This document shows, piece by piece, positions 32,025 to 42,526 of a stretch of 64,000 nt of DNA. The notes under the pieces were generated by a model. It made no database searches, was not told the DNA's origin, and was given only the letters and a program-made list of their open reading frames with translations. Both the position numbers and the translations under genes were made by a program. Where the stretch lies: the NCBI GenBank assembly GCA_001465935.1, contig LNKV01000064.1, positions 9,418 through 73,417 on the forward strand, given 5' to 3'. The stretch comes from Clarireedia homoeocarpa (Eukaryota > Ascomycota > Leotiomycetes > Helotiales > Rutstroemiaceae). The number at the start of each line of letters is the position of its first letter. The stretch's first letter is position 1.

Positions 32025-32864
32025 TTAGTTCAAAAACAACTCCAACTGCTTCGCATAGGTCTCTGGGATTTGATATAAATGGCCATGACCCGAGTCTGGA
32101 TAGATATGCAGCTCCACATTCTTCAGTTGATTAGCTATAATGTAGCTGTTCGATGTCGGCGTCATCACGTCGGCCCTCCCGTTGGTAACCAAAATCGGGA
32201 TATCAACCTGCTTGAAACGCCCAAAGAAGCCAGGGTCCGAGAAGAATTTTTCGATGGCTGCCCATTGAATTTCCGCTCCAGCTTCATTGACGAATCGCTT
32301 CGTTTCGATATCGACCTTGCGCTCCTTGACCCTTTCCCACCAGTCATGGCCGAGAGATCTGCTGGTCTCGGATGGGAAGAAAAATAGCTTTTGCATATCT
32401 TCTTCGTTTGGAGGAGCACCGGCGGCGATCTCTTTGATTTCGGGATCACCAAAGACCATCCCTTCGGTGTAAGTGGACTGTGTTCCAGAGAGAATGAGTT
32501 TGCGTAGGACCTCTGGGTGTTCAACAGCGATGATCTGCCCTATCATACCACCCATTGAAAACCCAAGAAGATCCACTTTTGAGATGTTCAAGGCAGCAAG
32601 AAAGTTGACGACAGTTGATGCAACTTCGTCGAGGGTTGCTGGAATTGTCCCCTCGCTTTCTCCACATCCAGCATAGTCGAGGAGAATCACTTTGCGAGAT
32701 TTAGCGATGCTGTTGATGAGGAGGGGATCGACGAGATCCATGGTTCCGCGAAAATGTGTAAGGTAAAGTAGAGGAACGTCATTTTGCTTTCCAAGTGTGC
32801 GGTAAGCAAGTTTGGTGCCCTTGACGTCGGTGAATTGTGTTGTTGCAGTTTGATGAGAAGACAT
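32025..32864 (-). CDS. Alpha/beta hydrolase
   Basis: This is an intronless frame of 279 residues from MSSHQTATT (32864). A Met 24 codons further up is possible, but that part is Ser/His-rich and not conserved in style. The fold is canonical: KLAYRTLG, LLYLTHFRGTMDLVDPLL (oxyanion strand-loop), VILLDYAGCGES, the nucleophile elbow LLGFSMGGMIGQIIA (Ser in GFSMGG), a cap region, the acid strand PILVTNGRADVMTP and catalytic His in YPDSGHGHLYQ. This matches proline-iminopeptidase or haloperoxidase-like fungal hydrolases. There is no signal peptide, so it is likely cytosolic. The substrate is unknown. It is divergent from the secreted crotonase gene at 33505. Confidence 0.85.
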   Translation of the reverse strand: MSSHQTATTQFTDVKGTKLAYRTLGKQNDVPLLYLTHFRGTMDLVDPLLINSIAKSRKVILLDYAGCGESEGTIPATLDEVASTVVNFLAALNISKVDLLGFSMGGMIGQIIAVEHPEVLRKLILSGTQSTYTEGMVFGDPEIKEIAAGAPPNEEDMQKLFFFPSETSRSLGHDWWERVKERKVDIETKRFVNEAGAEIQWAAIEKFFSDPGFFGRFKQVDIPILVTNGRADVMTPTSNSYIIANQLKNVELHIYPDSGHGHLYQIPETYAKQLELFLN

Positions 32865-33504
32865 GATGAGTGATTTGTCTGATAGATGACTGGAGTAAGA
32901 AGAATGGAATGCAATCCTACCAAGAGAACTCATCAATATATATCCGAGAATTTTCTATTTTTGTGCCAGTTGGTCTAAGTAAACAGAGGCTCTGTTCACT
33001 AATCCCGACAGACCTTGGGTAGTCGTGGGTGTTCGCTTATTCAACCGGAATTGATGAGTAAACAATTCAGCAACGCAGCTGTCAGTGAGTGGGCAAGTAC
33101 TATCTTATTGTTTGATTACAATATCCTCTTGCAGATAGTCGAAAAGAATGAGACCGGTGCATCAGTTGTCCGAAGTCCACTTACCCTCGCATAGACTCTA
33201 GCATCACCGAGGTTTCAGGAAGTGCTTCTGACGGAGCGATGGGTTATCACATTGCAGGATCCGGAGAACGTCGACACAATGCCTTCATCGTGTAGTCTGT
33301 GACTCAGCAAAGGGATATTGCAGATTAGAAGGCTTGAATTTCTAAGCCAGATGATGCTGTTTGTGATTAGTAGATTCGATGTCGACGTGATGATGGTAGA
33401 TATTCTTGTATATAAACCTCATCCAGGTTGCATTTGCTGGAAGACTTCATAATATTTCTTTCTCTTTTTGACACTACACCTGCAATTGTTTCATCTCATT
33501 CACA
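32865..33504. promoter_or_regulatory. Divergent promoter region
   Basis: This 640-bp gap lies between the starts of the alpha/beta hydrolase (minus) and the secreted crotonase (plus). I see a tatataaac motif at about 33409-33417, roughly 90 bp before the crotonase start, but no defined regulatory site. Confidence 0.35.
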
Positions 33505-34443
33505 ATGTCTTTCTCGTGGCTACGTCTTTGTACAGTTCCGTTACTGCTGTCTTCAGTTCTTGCCCTCGATCTTCCACCGTATCCTGGGCTTCGAACCAAT
33601 CAATCAAGGCCGGGGGTTCTCGAAATTGCTTTCAACAGCACAAATTCCGACATCAATATCTGGGGCGAGGATACAGTGGCAGGACTTACAGACATTGTCC
33701 AGAGATTGCAAAATGACAACGAAACTAAAGTTGTGCTTTTCACAAGCGACGTTCCAAAGTATTTTATTGCTCATTTGGATCTTCTCATCAGTCCCTTTGG
33801 TATGTCTTTCCTCCTCGACTTTAACCCACAACATAAATCTAACGGTGTAGACACTACCATCGCAAGCCGAGGAATTGAATTGCTTTACAATATGACGAAC
33901 CTTCCACAGATCACGATTGCCGCAGTTAACGGCGTAGCACGTGGTGGCGGCAACGAATTCCTCGTCTCTCTCGATATGAGATTTGCAGCCAAACCGCACA
34001 CACTTTTGGGACAACCCGAAGTCGGCCTTGGCGTTGTCCCGGGGGGCGGAGGAACTCAGTATCTATCCCGCTTGATCGGACGGGGTCGCGCGATGGAATA
34101 CATATTGAGTTCGAAAGACATCAATGCTGAGGACGCAGAGCGCATCGGGTGGATCAACCAGGCCTTCGACACGGAAGAGGAAATGTATGCGCATATCGAT
34201 GAATTGATTTCTCGGATTGCGCTCTATCCACTCCAAGCTCTTGCGTTTGCCAAACAATCCATCAATGCTGCAACCAGGCCACCGCTCAATGAGACGCTCG
34301 AGGATGCCAACCGCTTCTTGCAAATGATATCTGCGCCGGCCGCGCAGTCGCTCATCGCCAAAGTTTTGAAGGCCGATGGCAACGAATCTGCGGGTGACGT
34401 CGAGCTTTACCTAGGAGAGTACATCCCTAGCTTTTACAACTAG
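33505..34443 (+). CDS. Secreted enoyl-CoA hydratase/isomerase-fold (crotonase) protein
   Basis: This is an intronless 312-residue protein. It starts with a clear signal peptide (LRLCTVPLLLSSVLALDLPP) and then enters a full crotonase domain. Landmarks are VLEIAFNST, VVLFTSDVPKYFIAHLDL (first oxyanion-hole segment), ITIAAVNGVARGGGNEFLVS (second oxyanion segment) and GQPEVGLGVVPGGGGTQYL with the glutamate region of hydratases. These are followed by LIGRGRAMEYILSSKDINAEDAE and the C-terminal helices. N-glycosylation sequons are present (NSTN, NETK, NMTN, NESA). Enoyl-CoA hydratases normally act in mitochondria or peroxisomes on CoA thioesters, which are absent outside cells. A signal-bearing copy therefore probably has another substrate or a lumenal role. 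No peroxisomal targeting tripeptide is seen (ends SFYN). Confidence 0.85.
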   Translation: MSFSWLRLCTVPLLLSSVLALDLPPYPGLRTNQSRPGVLEIAFNSTNSDINIWGEDTVAGLTDIVQRLQNDNETKVVLFTSDVPKYFIAHLDLLISPFGMSFLLDFNPQHKSNGVDTTIASRGIELLYNMTNLPQITIAAVNGVARGGGNEFLVSLDMRFAAKPHTLLGQPEVGLGVVPGGGGTQYLSRLIGRGRAMEYILSSKDINAEDAERIGWINQAFDTEEEMYAHIDELISRIALYPLQALAFAKQSINAATRPPLNETLEDANRFLQMISAPAAQSLIAKVLKADGNESAGDVELYLGEYIPSFYN

Positions 34444-34650
34444 TACATTGCATTTTAACAACTCAAGGTAACAAAGGATTGGTTTTTGGAGTTTGTGATC
34501 CTCAAGTGTAAGATGACTCTGCGGCGGTGTTATGGTATATTTAAGTTATCCTTGTTACCATAAGGTAATTATAGAAGGTTCAACCCTTTTGGTGATTCTG
34601 TAGCATAAATTTGCATAAGAATATTAGATCATTATTATCTCTCGAGTAAG

Positions 34651-34715
34651 TTTTATCTGATTTTATCTGATCTTATCTGATCTTATCTGATCTTATCTGA
34701 TCTTATCTGATCTTA
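34651..34715. repeat. 10-bp tandem repeat (ttatctgatc)
   Basis: Six to seven near-perfect copies of ttatctgatc lie in the 3' flank of the crotonase gene. No coding meaning. Confidence 0.8.
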
Positions 34716-35224
34716 ATTAATCCAACGAAATCTCCTCGGTGAAATGTGTACGCCTAGAACTAACTCACTCACTTGTTGTCCCTTTCCCCATGAACATCGC
34801 TTGCTCTATCGGCGCATTGTCCTTTGTATTGAAATATCTGTACGGACGGTACATCATCCAACATTGATTTAGGATTGAGAGTTTCAGCAGGCAAAAAGGT
34901 CGAGTAATGCGCCATGCACATCTCACAGGTCTACCTTCGTCTTGATTACTGTAGAATTATTGGTCCAGGAGAACTTCGAACGACTGAAGTTTGGCTTGTC
35001 TCCAATGGGTCCGGCGAGTGAATGTGGCTGGCTGCACTCCGTCTACACGATCTCATAGGCGGCAGATTATGCGAGGGCCTTCTGTTCGGACCCATACAAA
35101 TGCTTATATCGTGAGCATCGGGAGATTCCCCGCTGCATAGGAAGGCTACCTCTTTCATGCATGGTACTTCTGATTGACCTATCATAGCGACTCTTAATAT
35201 GTAGGATAAGGCTCTGGGAAGTTG

Positions 35225-35282
35225 AACTTCTTCATATTTATATGTCGGATCCAACTTCTTCATATTTATATATCGGATCCAA
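35225..35282. repeat. 29-bp direct repeat, two copies
   Basis: The unit aacttcttcatatttatat plus tcggatcc occurs twice in direct succession, about 140 bp before the Clr5 gene start. It could be promoter architecture or slippage. Confidence 0.7.
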
Positions 35283-35418
35283 CTCCTTCAGCGCTATTCG
35301 ATACCAGCTATTAGTATACTGCTTCTTTTAAATTATTCTTGTGCCTATCATCAGCGACAACGTTACCATTTCCAGAGACTTCAAACTTGTGCGACAATCT
35401 TTTTGCATTCCCGATACT

Positions 35419-37864
35419 ATGAATCAAGTTCAGCCTTGCGATGCTGTGAGCCTCACAGAAGGTCGAACAATCACTTCGAGCCATGGTGCAAGGGTTATCA
35501 CCAGAGAAGAATGGGCGATCCTCAAGCCACGCATTGCAGATCTCTATCTCCGCGACAATCAACCTTTTCCGAAAGTTAAGAAAGCATTCGAACTAGAGTT
35601 CGGTATCAGCATAACGTGGGTTTCTCTCGTCAATTACTCGTTTAAGCTGTCCGTATATCTGATATATCGGGAAACAACAGACCGCGTCAATTCAAACGGA
35701 AAATCGAAGACTGGGGTTTCAAAAAGAACTTTAGGAAACACGAAAAGGAGCAGATCATAAAGGGTGGACCCTTGGATGGAAGTCTTGCGCACGATCGACG
35801 AGTAAATAGAATACGTATTCACCGTCTTCGAAGAAGGAACGGCGTTGAAACACAGCCTTTGGAAATATTTACGATCAACGACATCGAAATGGAAGGTTTG
35901 CAGATTCCTGAATCAATCACGTTGTACTTGGCCTAATCATTGCAGGCACCGATGCCGTACTGAGTGGCGAAATTAAAACCCATATGGTGCCCTCAGCGCA
36001 GGACCAAAGCCTCCCGCTAGAAGCGCATATAATCGAAGAGGCTCCGGAAGACTGCGAAATGATAATTGGAGAGCCTTCACGTTTGGAAAGTCCCAAAGAC
36101 GTGCTGAACCGCCTCTCGGGCAACCTCTCTTCAAATTCACGATATGCGGACTTATTTTCGGAACTGGATATCGAAATAGCCATGGAATCCATGAGATTGA
36201 GAGATTTGCAGGACAAAGTAGGCGAAGAACAATTCATTTCAAAATCAGAATTCCATGATCTCCATAGAAGGGACGGTCACAAATCAACACGTATGGGAAT
36301 TTGTTCAGCGGGACCAAGAGGCCGCAGTCAATCATATTCTTCCCAGACACCTTCAGTACACCACACTCATGATAGGGCAAGGTCTCGGAATACGTGGAGC
36401 CCACTTTTTGAGATTGATATCTTCCCGAGAGCGAGATGCGTATATCCAGGAAGTCGAACACCATCAAGACTACACTGGAAATCATTCGAATTGGAGTACA
36501 CAGAGCGGAGGCATCAACTATCAAAGCTCACCCAGACTCTGCCGATTCATTCACCAGGAATTATATCTACTTTGGAGCGTTTAACCTCCATCGCCTATGA
36601 TACATACTCCTTCTTCTCTATAGAAGTTTTTGAGCTACTCCTCAAAGCGAGACTAAATGAGAAGAGACCTTGCACCTACAAGATAGTGGAAGCAAGTCTC
36701 CGTTTGATCGAATATAACGTGGTACGAGTGCAATTCCAATCTGTATCAGAATTTCACAAGATGCTACATCGCAGAATACAAAGGAATTGGCCACTCGATC
36801 ACCCTCTAAATCTTATGTCTTCGTACTTAATGGCCTATATATTATATCGCTATAATGAATTTTTTAAAGCCGAAAAGATAATTCGCCGTGTGGTACGGAT
36901 CTCTTTAGCAAACTTGGGACTATGCAATCACTTTACTGTCAAGACATTGCTGTTATTAGGAAGAATCATAAGAGATCAAGATTCAGGACTCCTTGAGGAG
37001 GCAGGCAGGCTCTTACGATATAACACCGAAATCTTGGAAGATCGAGGTTTGAGCATGGCGTGGTGGGAAAGTGCTATAGGTCTGCTCAATACCTTGATAC
37101 GACGTAGGCATTACACTGAAAGCCTTTCGTTGTGTCAGCATATGATGACGTGGGTAGAAGCGAATTTGGGTAGGGAAAACGGTCAATTTCTCCGCTGTCA
37201 AAGATTGTACGTTAAAGTCCTACGGAAACAAGGTAAATTGGCCGAAGCAATCAATGCTTCGCGGGAAGCTTTGCACCATTCATCAGTGCCAAACAGAAAC
37301 GGTTACTTTTTCAATTACGACGGAGTGATATTTGAGCTGGCGCGTTGTCTCGAGGAAGCCGGTGATACTCGAGAAGCCATTTTCTGCTACCGAAAGCATC
37401 TCGAACAGCTTAGGCTGTATCTGAAATGCTCATGGGCTGATAGAGATGTTCTTAGCACATTTCATATGATTGGGATTTGCTATGAAAGCCTTGCACAATA
37501 CAAAGATGCTGCGTTGTTATACAAGAGGTATTTGGGAGTATTACAATCTTGTAAGAAAGAAGATCAAAGAGTTGAAAGGTGTATAAGGAGAGTTCAGCAT
37601 TGGCTCGCTCGAGCGCTGAAGAACATTGAGCAGGACGAGTGCAAGAATATCATGAGCTTGGAATTCCCCAAGAGTTCTATAGAGGCGTATAACTGTACTA
37701 ATGACAGAGCCACAGAATACATAGGTCCTAATGAGGGAGTGGATAAGAATACGCACGAGAATTGGGGTGAGATATTTGGCTTGAAAGTGCAGGAAAGGGA
37801 GTTTAGTGCTGAAAGCCTTGGTCTTGCCGAGGAGTTCTTGAAACTGGAGATTTCGCAGTCTTAA
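35419..37864 (+). CDS. Clr5-domain protein with TPR-like C-terminal region
   Basis: The first exons are firm: 35419-35615 and 35681-35895 encode ITREEWAILKPRIADLYLRD, then ITPRQFKRKIEDWGFKKNF across the junction. This is the Clr5 domain (PF14420), a fungal helix-turn-helix-like module. Exon 3 begins at 35946. From there two models fit. Model 1 reads through to 37864 (776 residues). Model 2 removes introns 36218-36308 and 36496-36557, uses a different frame for the middle exon (RDQEAAVNHILPRH, LRLISSRERDAYIQEVEHHQ) and gives 725 residues. I prefer model 2, because the read-through frame there is Arg/Ser-rich. The C-terminal half has TPR-like helices (FELARCLEEAGDTREAIFCY, MIGICYESLAQYKDAALLYK). 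It is probably a nuclear DNA- or protein-binding factor; targets are unknown. An in-frame Met at 35341 is a less likely start. Confidence 0.75.
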
Positions 37865-39286
37865 TAGTTTTTTTAAAGTTTAGTCTACTCTTGTATTCTT
37901 CGAACAGATGCCACTACACCATAATTATATGTGTTTCAAGTAATACTACTATAGCCCTGCTAAATGTCATTTAGAATTGAGATATCAGAGCTGCTCCTGT
38001 TCCATTGCGAGTCCTAGATGTTGAAAAATCCAAAGTGGTTTGCTCTGTTACAGACCCTGAAGCATTCATTACGTTAACTTCTAATACGATCTATCTTTTT
38101 TATATAGTCTATCACTAAATAATCTATCCAATTTACCCAAGTAAAAGCAGTGAGTCTTCAACATCTGCCTACGTCTACTACCTCTTCCTCTCACAAGTGG
38201 GGATCTTGAGGGTCAACTACTTCCTTCCACCTTTACCACTCCTTTTGAAACCCTGTCATAGCCACCGAAGTCCACATTCCTTTCGGATGAACAATTCAGC
38301 TGACATCGAACCACTCTATCGTGTGATTAATTTTCTCCTGCTCCCTGTGCAATGCGTTGAAGAATTCAGAAGACCTTCAACTTGTTTTACAGTTCTTATC
38401 AATCGATCCATTAAATTCTACATACAAGCAGGTTGATATTCTTCGCAAGTAAGCTACAAGCACTTACAAACCACATTTTTGATACTCAAAAAGGGAACAA
38501 CTTCATTGATTCTTCCCAGATGTAACAATCTCACTGTTTGCTTGAGATGAAGCCGGTTTATAATTCATATGTTGTGATTGGTATTCGGTAGGGGATCTCT
38601 ACCAAATCACACGTTTCGATATCATGATTTTTGCTTCTACAAGTTTGGGTCAGGAATGACTGTTCATTATGGATCCTACATGCGGGCAGACTAACTACTT
38701 CAAGCTATAAAATCCGCCAAGAGTGACTGACAGTCTAAGCGTTAGTCGATCGGATATCGGGATCAATTGCAGTGTGCAGCAACGCATGCATCTCTTGTCT
38801 GACTAACTTGTCATTCCACTAAGACTGAGATGGGTAGTGTGAGACTTCTAGATGTCCTTGGTTCTTCTGCTTCTAGTCAGCATTTAATCTCATTCGAATG
38901 ACAATGATGTGCTTACAATATGCTCAAATTCTCTCAATTGACCGTGAGGTCGCCGATATGTCTCACGAGATTCAGCGACGCCCGGCCGGCAGTTAGTCGA
39001 GCAGTACTTTCAGATGTCTTAGATAAATGAGAATCGGTGAATTCAGGGGACTGTAGTGCTATGATATGACGTGGTGAGCTGGGTTTCTCATTAGTGACTA
39101 CTGTTATTGTCTCCCAGAAAAATTACAGTGTAGGATTGCTGACAATGAAACACTACGACTCGAAACTAGCAGATGACGGTCGGGTTAAAGATGATTATTC
39201 GCCACAGTGCACCAAGAAGTTGGCAAAGAAGTAATTTGTGCCTTTGTTTCAATCTAATTTACACCTCCCCAGGAATTACATGAACA
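37865..39286. other. Intergenic, nothing recognised
   Basis: These 1.4 kb lie between the 3' ends of the Clr5 gene and the persulfide dioxygenase gene. The only long frame (38197-38436) lacks coding character. No repeat stands out. Confidence 0.5.
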
Positions 39287-40564
39287 TTATATCAGAATAT
39301 TTCCCCCATCTTTGACAGCCAAGGGCAAGTAAAGCAATCTATGTCCTGTTAATGTTGGTGTTGGAAGCCGGCCTGCCCGAATATTTATCTGCAGAGATGG
39401 ATGCAGCAATCTAGGTGCTGCCAACATCTTATCCCTCTCTGTTCTCATGGCTACAAACTCTTGCTCGGTAGTACCTACCATAACATGTTTGTTGCGCTCG
39501 CGATGATCTTTTACAAACATCCAAGACTGGGGAGTGTTACGTGGTTCTGCAGGGTAGTCGTGTCCTGTCCAGATTTTCACGTCTTCCGGCATGCTGAGAA
39601 GCTTGGTGGTTGATTTAAAAAGATCGTGAGCGTTGCCTCCTGGAAAATCGCAACGGGCCGTGCCGAGATCTGCCATGAAGAGGGAGTCGCCGCAGAAAAC
39701 ATTTTCTAGAAGAGAAGTGTCAGCAAGTTATGTGAATGGCGTGTTGATGGTCTGCTTACTCCCTATCATGTAACCCATGTGATCAGGGGTATGGCCCGGA
39801 AGATGAATCGCAGTAACTTGCATCCCACCGATCTGGAACACTTCGTCATCATCGAAGAGTTTGTCAAACTTGCCCTGGTACTCTTCTTGAGTGATGCCAT
39901 AGACCTTGCTGAACAGACTCTGCACCTGATGGATCCTACTTCCAATCCCAATGGATGGCCTAGGTCCGCTATGTTTGAAGAGACGGTTCTGCAGATAGGA
40001 TGCAGCACTCAGATGATCTGCATGTGCATGTGTTTCGAGAATATGTTCAACTCGGTAGCCCTTCTCAGTAATCAGAGACAACAACGAGTCCGCAGATTCG
40101 GTGCTAACCGCACAGGAAGCCGGGTCGAAATCTAGGACGGGATCTATGATTGCAGCTGCAGAAGTTGCTGGATGAACAACCACGTATTGCCAAGTTCCCG
40201 TTCCCGTATGGAATACATCATGTATTAATGGCTCTTGAGCTTTCTTTCTTGTTACACTATATGTACGTGATTGGATTGCTGGTGATATTCCTCGTGGAGC
40301 TACACTTCGTGGACGGCTCTTTTGCTTCGAAGTAGTGTGTTGTATTGTTTCTGGGTTTGCAGTATGAGTAGCTCGGCGTATCATCTTCGAGTGCCTAGCA
40401 TTTGAAATTGTCGATGTAGTGACTGTAGGACGTAGTCCAGATAGTAAGCCGGATGAACAGGAATAGAATCGGGCCCTCCCGTATCTAATGCTGCTGTAAA
40501 AACGTAGACTGTGCATTTGGTTCGAATAATGTTTGATGAAATATTTTAGAAGTCTTCTTTTCAA
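39287..40564 (-). CDS. Persulfide dioxygenase-like metallo-beta-lactamase protein (ETHE1 type)
   Basis: Minus-strand exons are 40564-39760 and 39705-39287, up to 407 residues. A long basic N-terminus (about 110 residues, Arg/Ser/Thr-rich) looks like a mitochondrial presequence; internal Met codons make the exact start uncertain. The catalytic domain follows ETHE1 and bacterial persulfide dioxygenases: VVHPATSAAAIIDPVLDFDP, the metal motif ETHAHADHLSAASYL (HxHxDH), HLPGHTPDHMGYMIG, and NVFCGDSLFMADLGTARCDF crossing the intron. LPGHDY-like metal ligands appear as IWTGHDYPAEPRN. The enzyme oxidises glutathione persulfide to sulfite and glutathione in mitochondria. Its divergent partner at 40942 is sulfide:quinone oxidoreductase, which makes that persulfide, so the two form one sulfide-detoxification unit. 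Confidence 0.9.
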
Positions 40565-40941
40565 CTTCAGAAAGTAGTTTGAAATTTGGGATATTTGACA
40601 TAGTCATATTCGTATTTGTTTCGTCAAAGGGTCACGATATGGTTCGATTGGCATTCGGCGACCAACCTTCCCCGGCGACCAGAAGCCACACTATAATTTC
40701 AGGGCTATCCACAAAAATGGTCGGCTATCGGTCCAGGGGCAGCACTGCATGATTACAAAATCTACTCGTGACAAACCGAATGTGGGGCCCCGAAATCGCA
40801 CCAGATGTTAATTAGCATGACTCTGACTAATGCGATTTTTATCTACTTTAACACAAATTTCACAGCCCTAATGAATTCTCTGTGATTTCATTTTCTCTTC
40901 CAGAGACTTTCAAATAACTCCTCGAACCACCAAAAAAAAAC
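40565..40941. promoter_or_regulatory. Shared divergent promoter of the sulfide-oxidation pair
   Basis: This gap of 377 bp separates the start codons of the persulfide dioxygenase and the sulfide:quinone oxidoreductase. It must hold both promoters. I see no motif I can name with confidence. Confidence 0.6.
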
Positions 40942-42282
40942 ATGGTTGGCAGAATAGCACGGGCAGTTTCTGCTCGCACGTCCCCAGTTATTCGACGGAG
41001 TTTAGCAACCTTAGCCCCCACCCCGTCAGGTGCAGGGCGAGCTCACAAAGTTGTTGTCGTCGGCGGAGGCACAGCCGGCTTGACCATTAGTCACCAACTC
41101 CTCAGGTCTGGTCAGTTTGTTCAGGATGATATTGCCATTGTCGACCCGGCAGCATGGCATCATTATCAGCCCGGCTGGACTTTGGTTGGTGGTGGGCTGA
41201 AAGACAAGAAGGATCTTCGAAGACCGCTCGCTAGCTTGGTTGACTCGAAGATTCGGTACTACCAGAATGGGGTCAGGAGCTTTGCTCCTACTGATAATAC
41301 GGTCACTCTCGCGAATAGCGATACTCTGACGTACGAACATCTCGTGGTGGTCCCTGGGATCCACGTCGATCTGAATAGCATCAGCGGTCTGGCTGAATCG
41401 TTGTCCAACCCAGATGCTCCTGTATCCTCAATTTACAGCTACGAGCACTGCGACAAGACTTTCCCAGCAATCAAAAACCACCACAAAGGTGTTGCACTTT
41501 TCACCCATCCAGCCGGTCCGGTCAAATGCGCTGGTGCGCCACAAAAAATCATGTGGCTCGCACTAGACCACTGGAAGCAAGCAGGTCTCTACAACACCGA
41601 AGATGCAGCCTCATCCCCAATCCAGATTAAGTTTGCATCCGCCATGCCCGTCATGTTCGGTGTTCCCAAATACAGCGCCACCCTGGATTCACTCCGCCAA
41701 CAACGACGAGTCGACGCTCTTTTCCAGCACGATCTCACCACCATCAACGGCAACACCGCAACCTTCGCCCGTCTCGGCAGTGGAGATGAAGCTAAAGTGC
41801 ATTTCGATTTCCTGCACGCGGTGCCCAAAATGGGACCCCATGGGTTCATCAAAAACAGCCCGCTGGCCAACGCCGCCGGCTTCGTCGAAGTCGACGATTC
41901 GACGACTCAGCACAAGAAGTACGCCAACGTCTGGTCTGCAGGCGACGCGTCCAGTCTCCCGACATCCAAGACCGCCGCGGCGATTACGGCGCAAGCGCCG
42001 GTTCTGGTGTCGAATCTGCTGGGCGTGATGAATGGGAGTCAGCCGGAGAAGGTGTATGATGGGTATACGTCGTGTCCGCTCACGACAGAGTATGGGAAGG
42101 TGTTGCTCGCGGAGTTTAAGTATGGTGGGGTGCCAAAGGAGACGTTTGGGGAGGTGCTAGGAATTGATCAGGGGGTTCCGCGGAGGGCGTTTTATCATCT
42201 CAAGAAGGACTTTTTCCCGTGGGTTTACTATAATTCTATGGTGAAGGGAACTTGGGGGGGACCGAAGGGTTGGTTAAATTAG
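40942..42282 (+). CDS. Sulfide:quinone oxidoreductase, mitochondrial
   Basis: This is an intronless 446-residue flavoprotein. The Arg/Ser/Ala-rich N-terminus (GRIARAVSARTSPVIRRSLA) is a likely mitochondrial presequence. The FAD-binding Rossmann motif is VVVVGGGTAGLTISHQLL, followed by WHHYQPGWTLVGGGL, a hallmark of the SQRDL/Hmt2 branch. The two redox cysteines of eukaryotic enzymes are present in PVKCAGAPQKIMW and YTSCPLTTEYGK. The second nucleotide strand shows VWSAGDASSLPTSKTAAAI, and the C-terminus ends in YHLKKDFFPWVYYNSMVKG. The enzyme oxidises H2S on the inner mitochondrial membrane, passing electrons to ubiquinone and sulfane sulfur to glutathione or another acceptor. It is divergent from the ETHE1-type gene and convergent with the Zn2Cys6 gene that ends at 42527. 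Confidence 0.95.
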   Translation: MVGRIARAVSARTSPVIRRSLATLAPTPSGAGRAHKVVVVGGGTAGLTISHQLLRSGQFVQDDIAIVDPAAWHHYQPGWTLVGGGLKDKKDLRRPLASLVDSKIRYYQNGVRSFAPTDNTVTLANSDTLTYEHLVVVPGIHVDLNSISGLAESLSNPDAPVSSIYSYEHCDKTFPAIKNHHKGVALFTHPAGPVKCAGAPQKIMWLALDHWKQAGLYNTEDAASSPIQIKFASAMPVMFGVPKYSATLDSLRQQRRVDALFQHDLTTINGNTATFARLGSGDEAKVHFDFLHAVPKMGPHGFIKNSPLANAAGFVEVDDSTTQHKKYANVWSAGDASSLPTSKTAAAITAQAPVLVSNLLGVMNGSQPEKVYDGYTSCPLTTEYGKVLLAEFKYGGVPKETFGEVLGIDQGVPRRAFYHLKKDFFPWVYYNSMVKGTWGGPKGWLN

Positions 42283-42526
42283 ATGTATATCAAAATTAAA
42301 AAGAGTTAAAAAGCAAGATATGTCTTTGATATTCAATCCAGATGATCTCGTACGATGAGCTTCACAATGATTGATACGTGAAATTTTCGTTTAATGATGG
42401 ATTATGAGATCATAGTCGTACAGACAAGAAATCTTTCGTATCTTTCATAATATGTAGACCATCATTGCAGCGGCTACGAAGCAATGCATACCCCCGGATT
42501 AAGGTTAACTTAAGTTAAAACCGGCA

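Noticed and set aside
36218..36248. A 31-bp intron in the Clr5 gene that would also restore phase
   Set aside because: It is too short for a fungal spliceosomal intron; 36218-36308 fits better.
41589..42028. Frames of 93-141 codons on both strands within 41589-42028
   Set aside because: They lie inside the firm sulfide:quinone oxidoreductase frame and are Ser/Arg/Pro-rich shadows.
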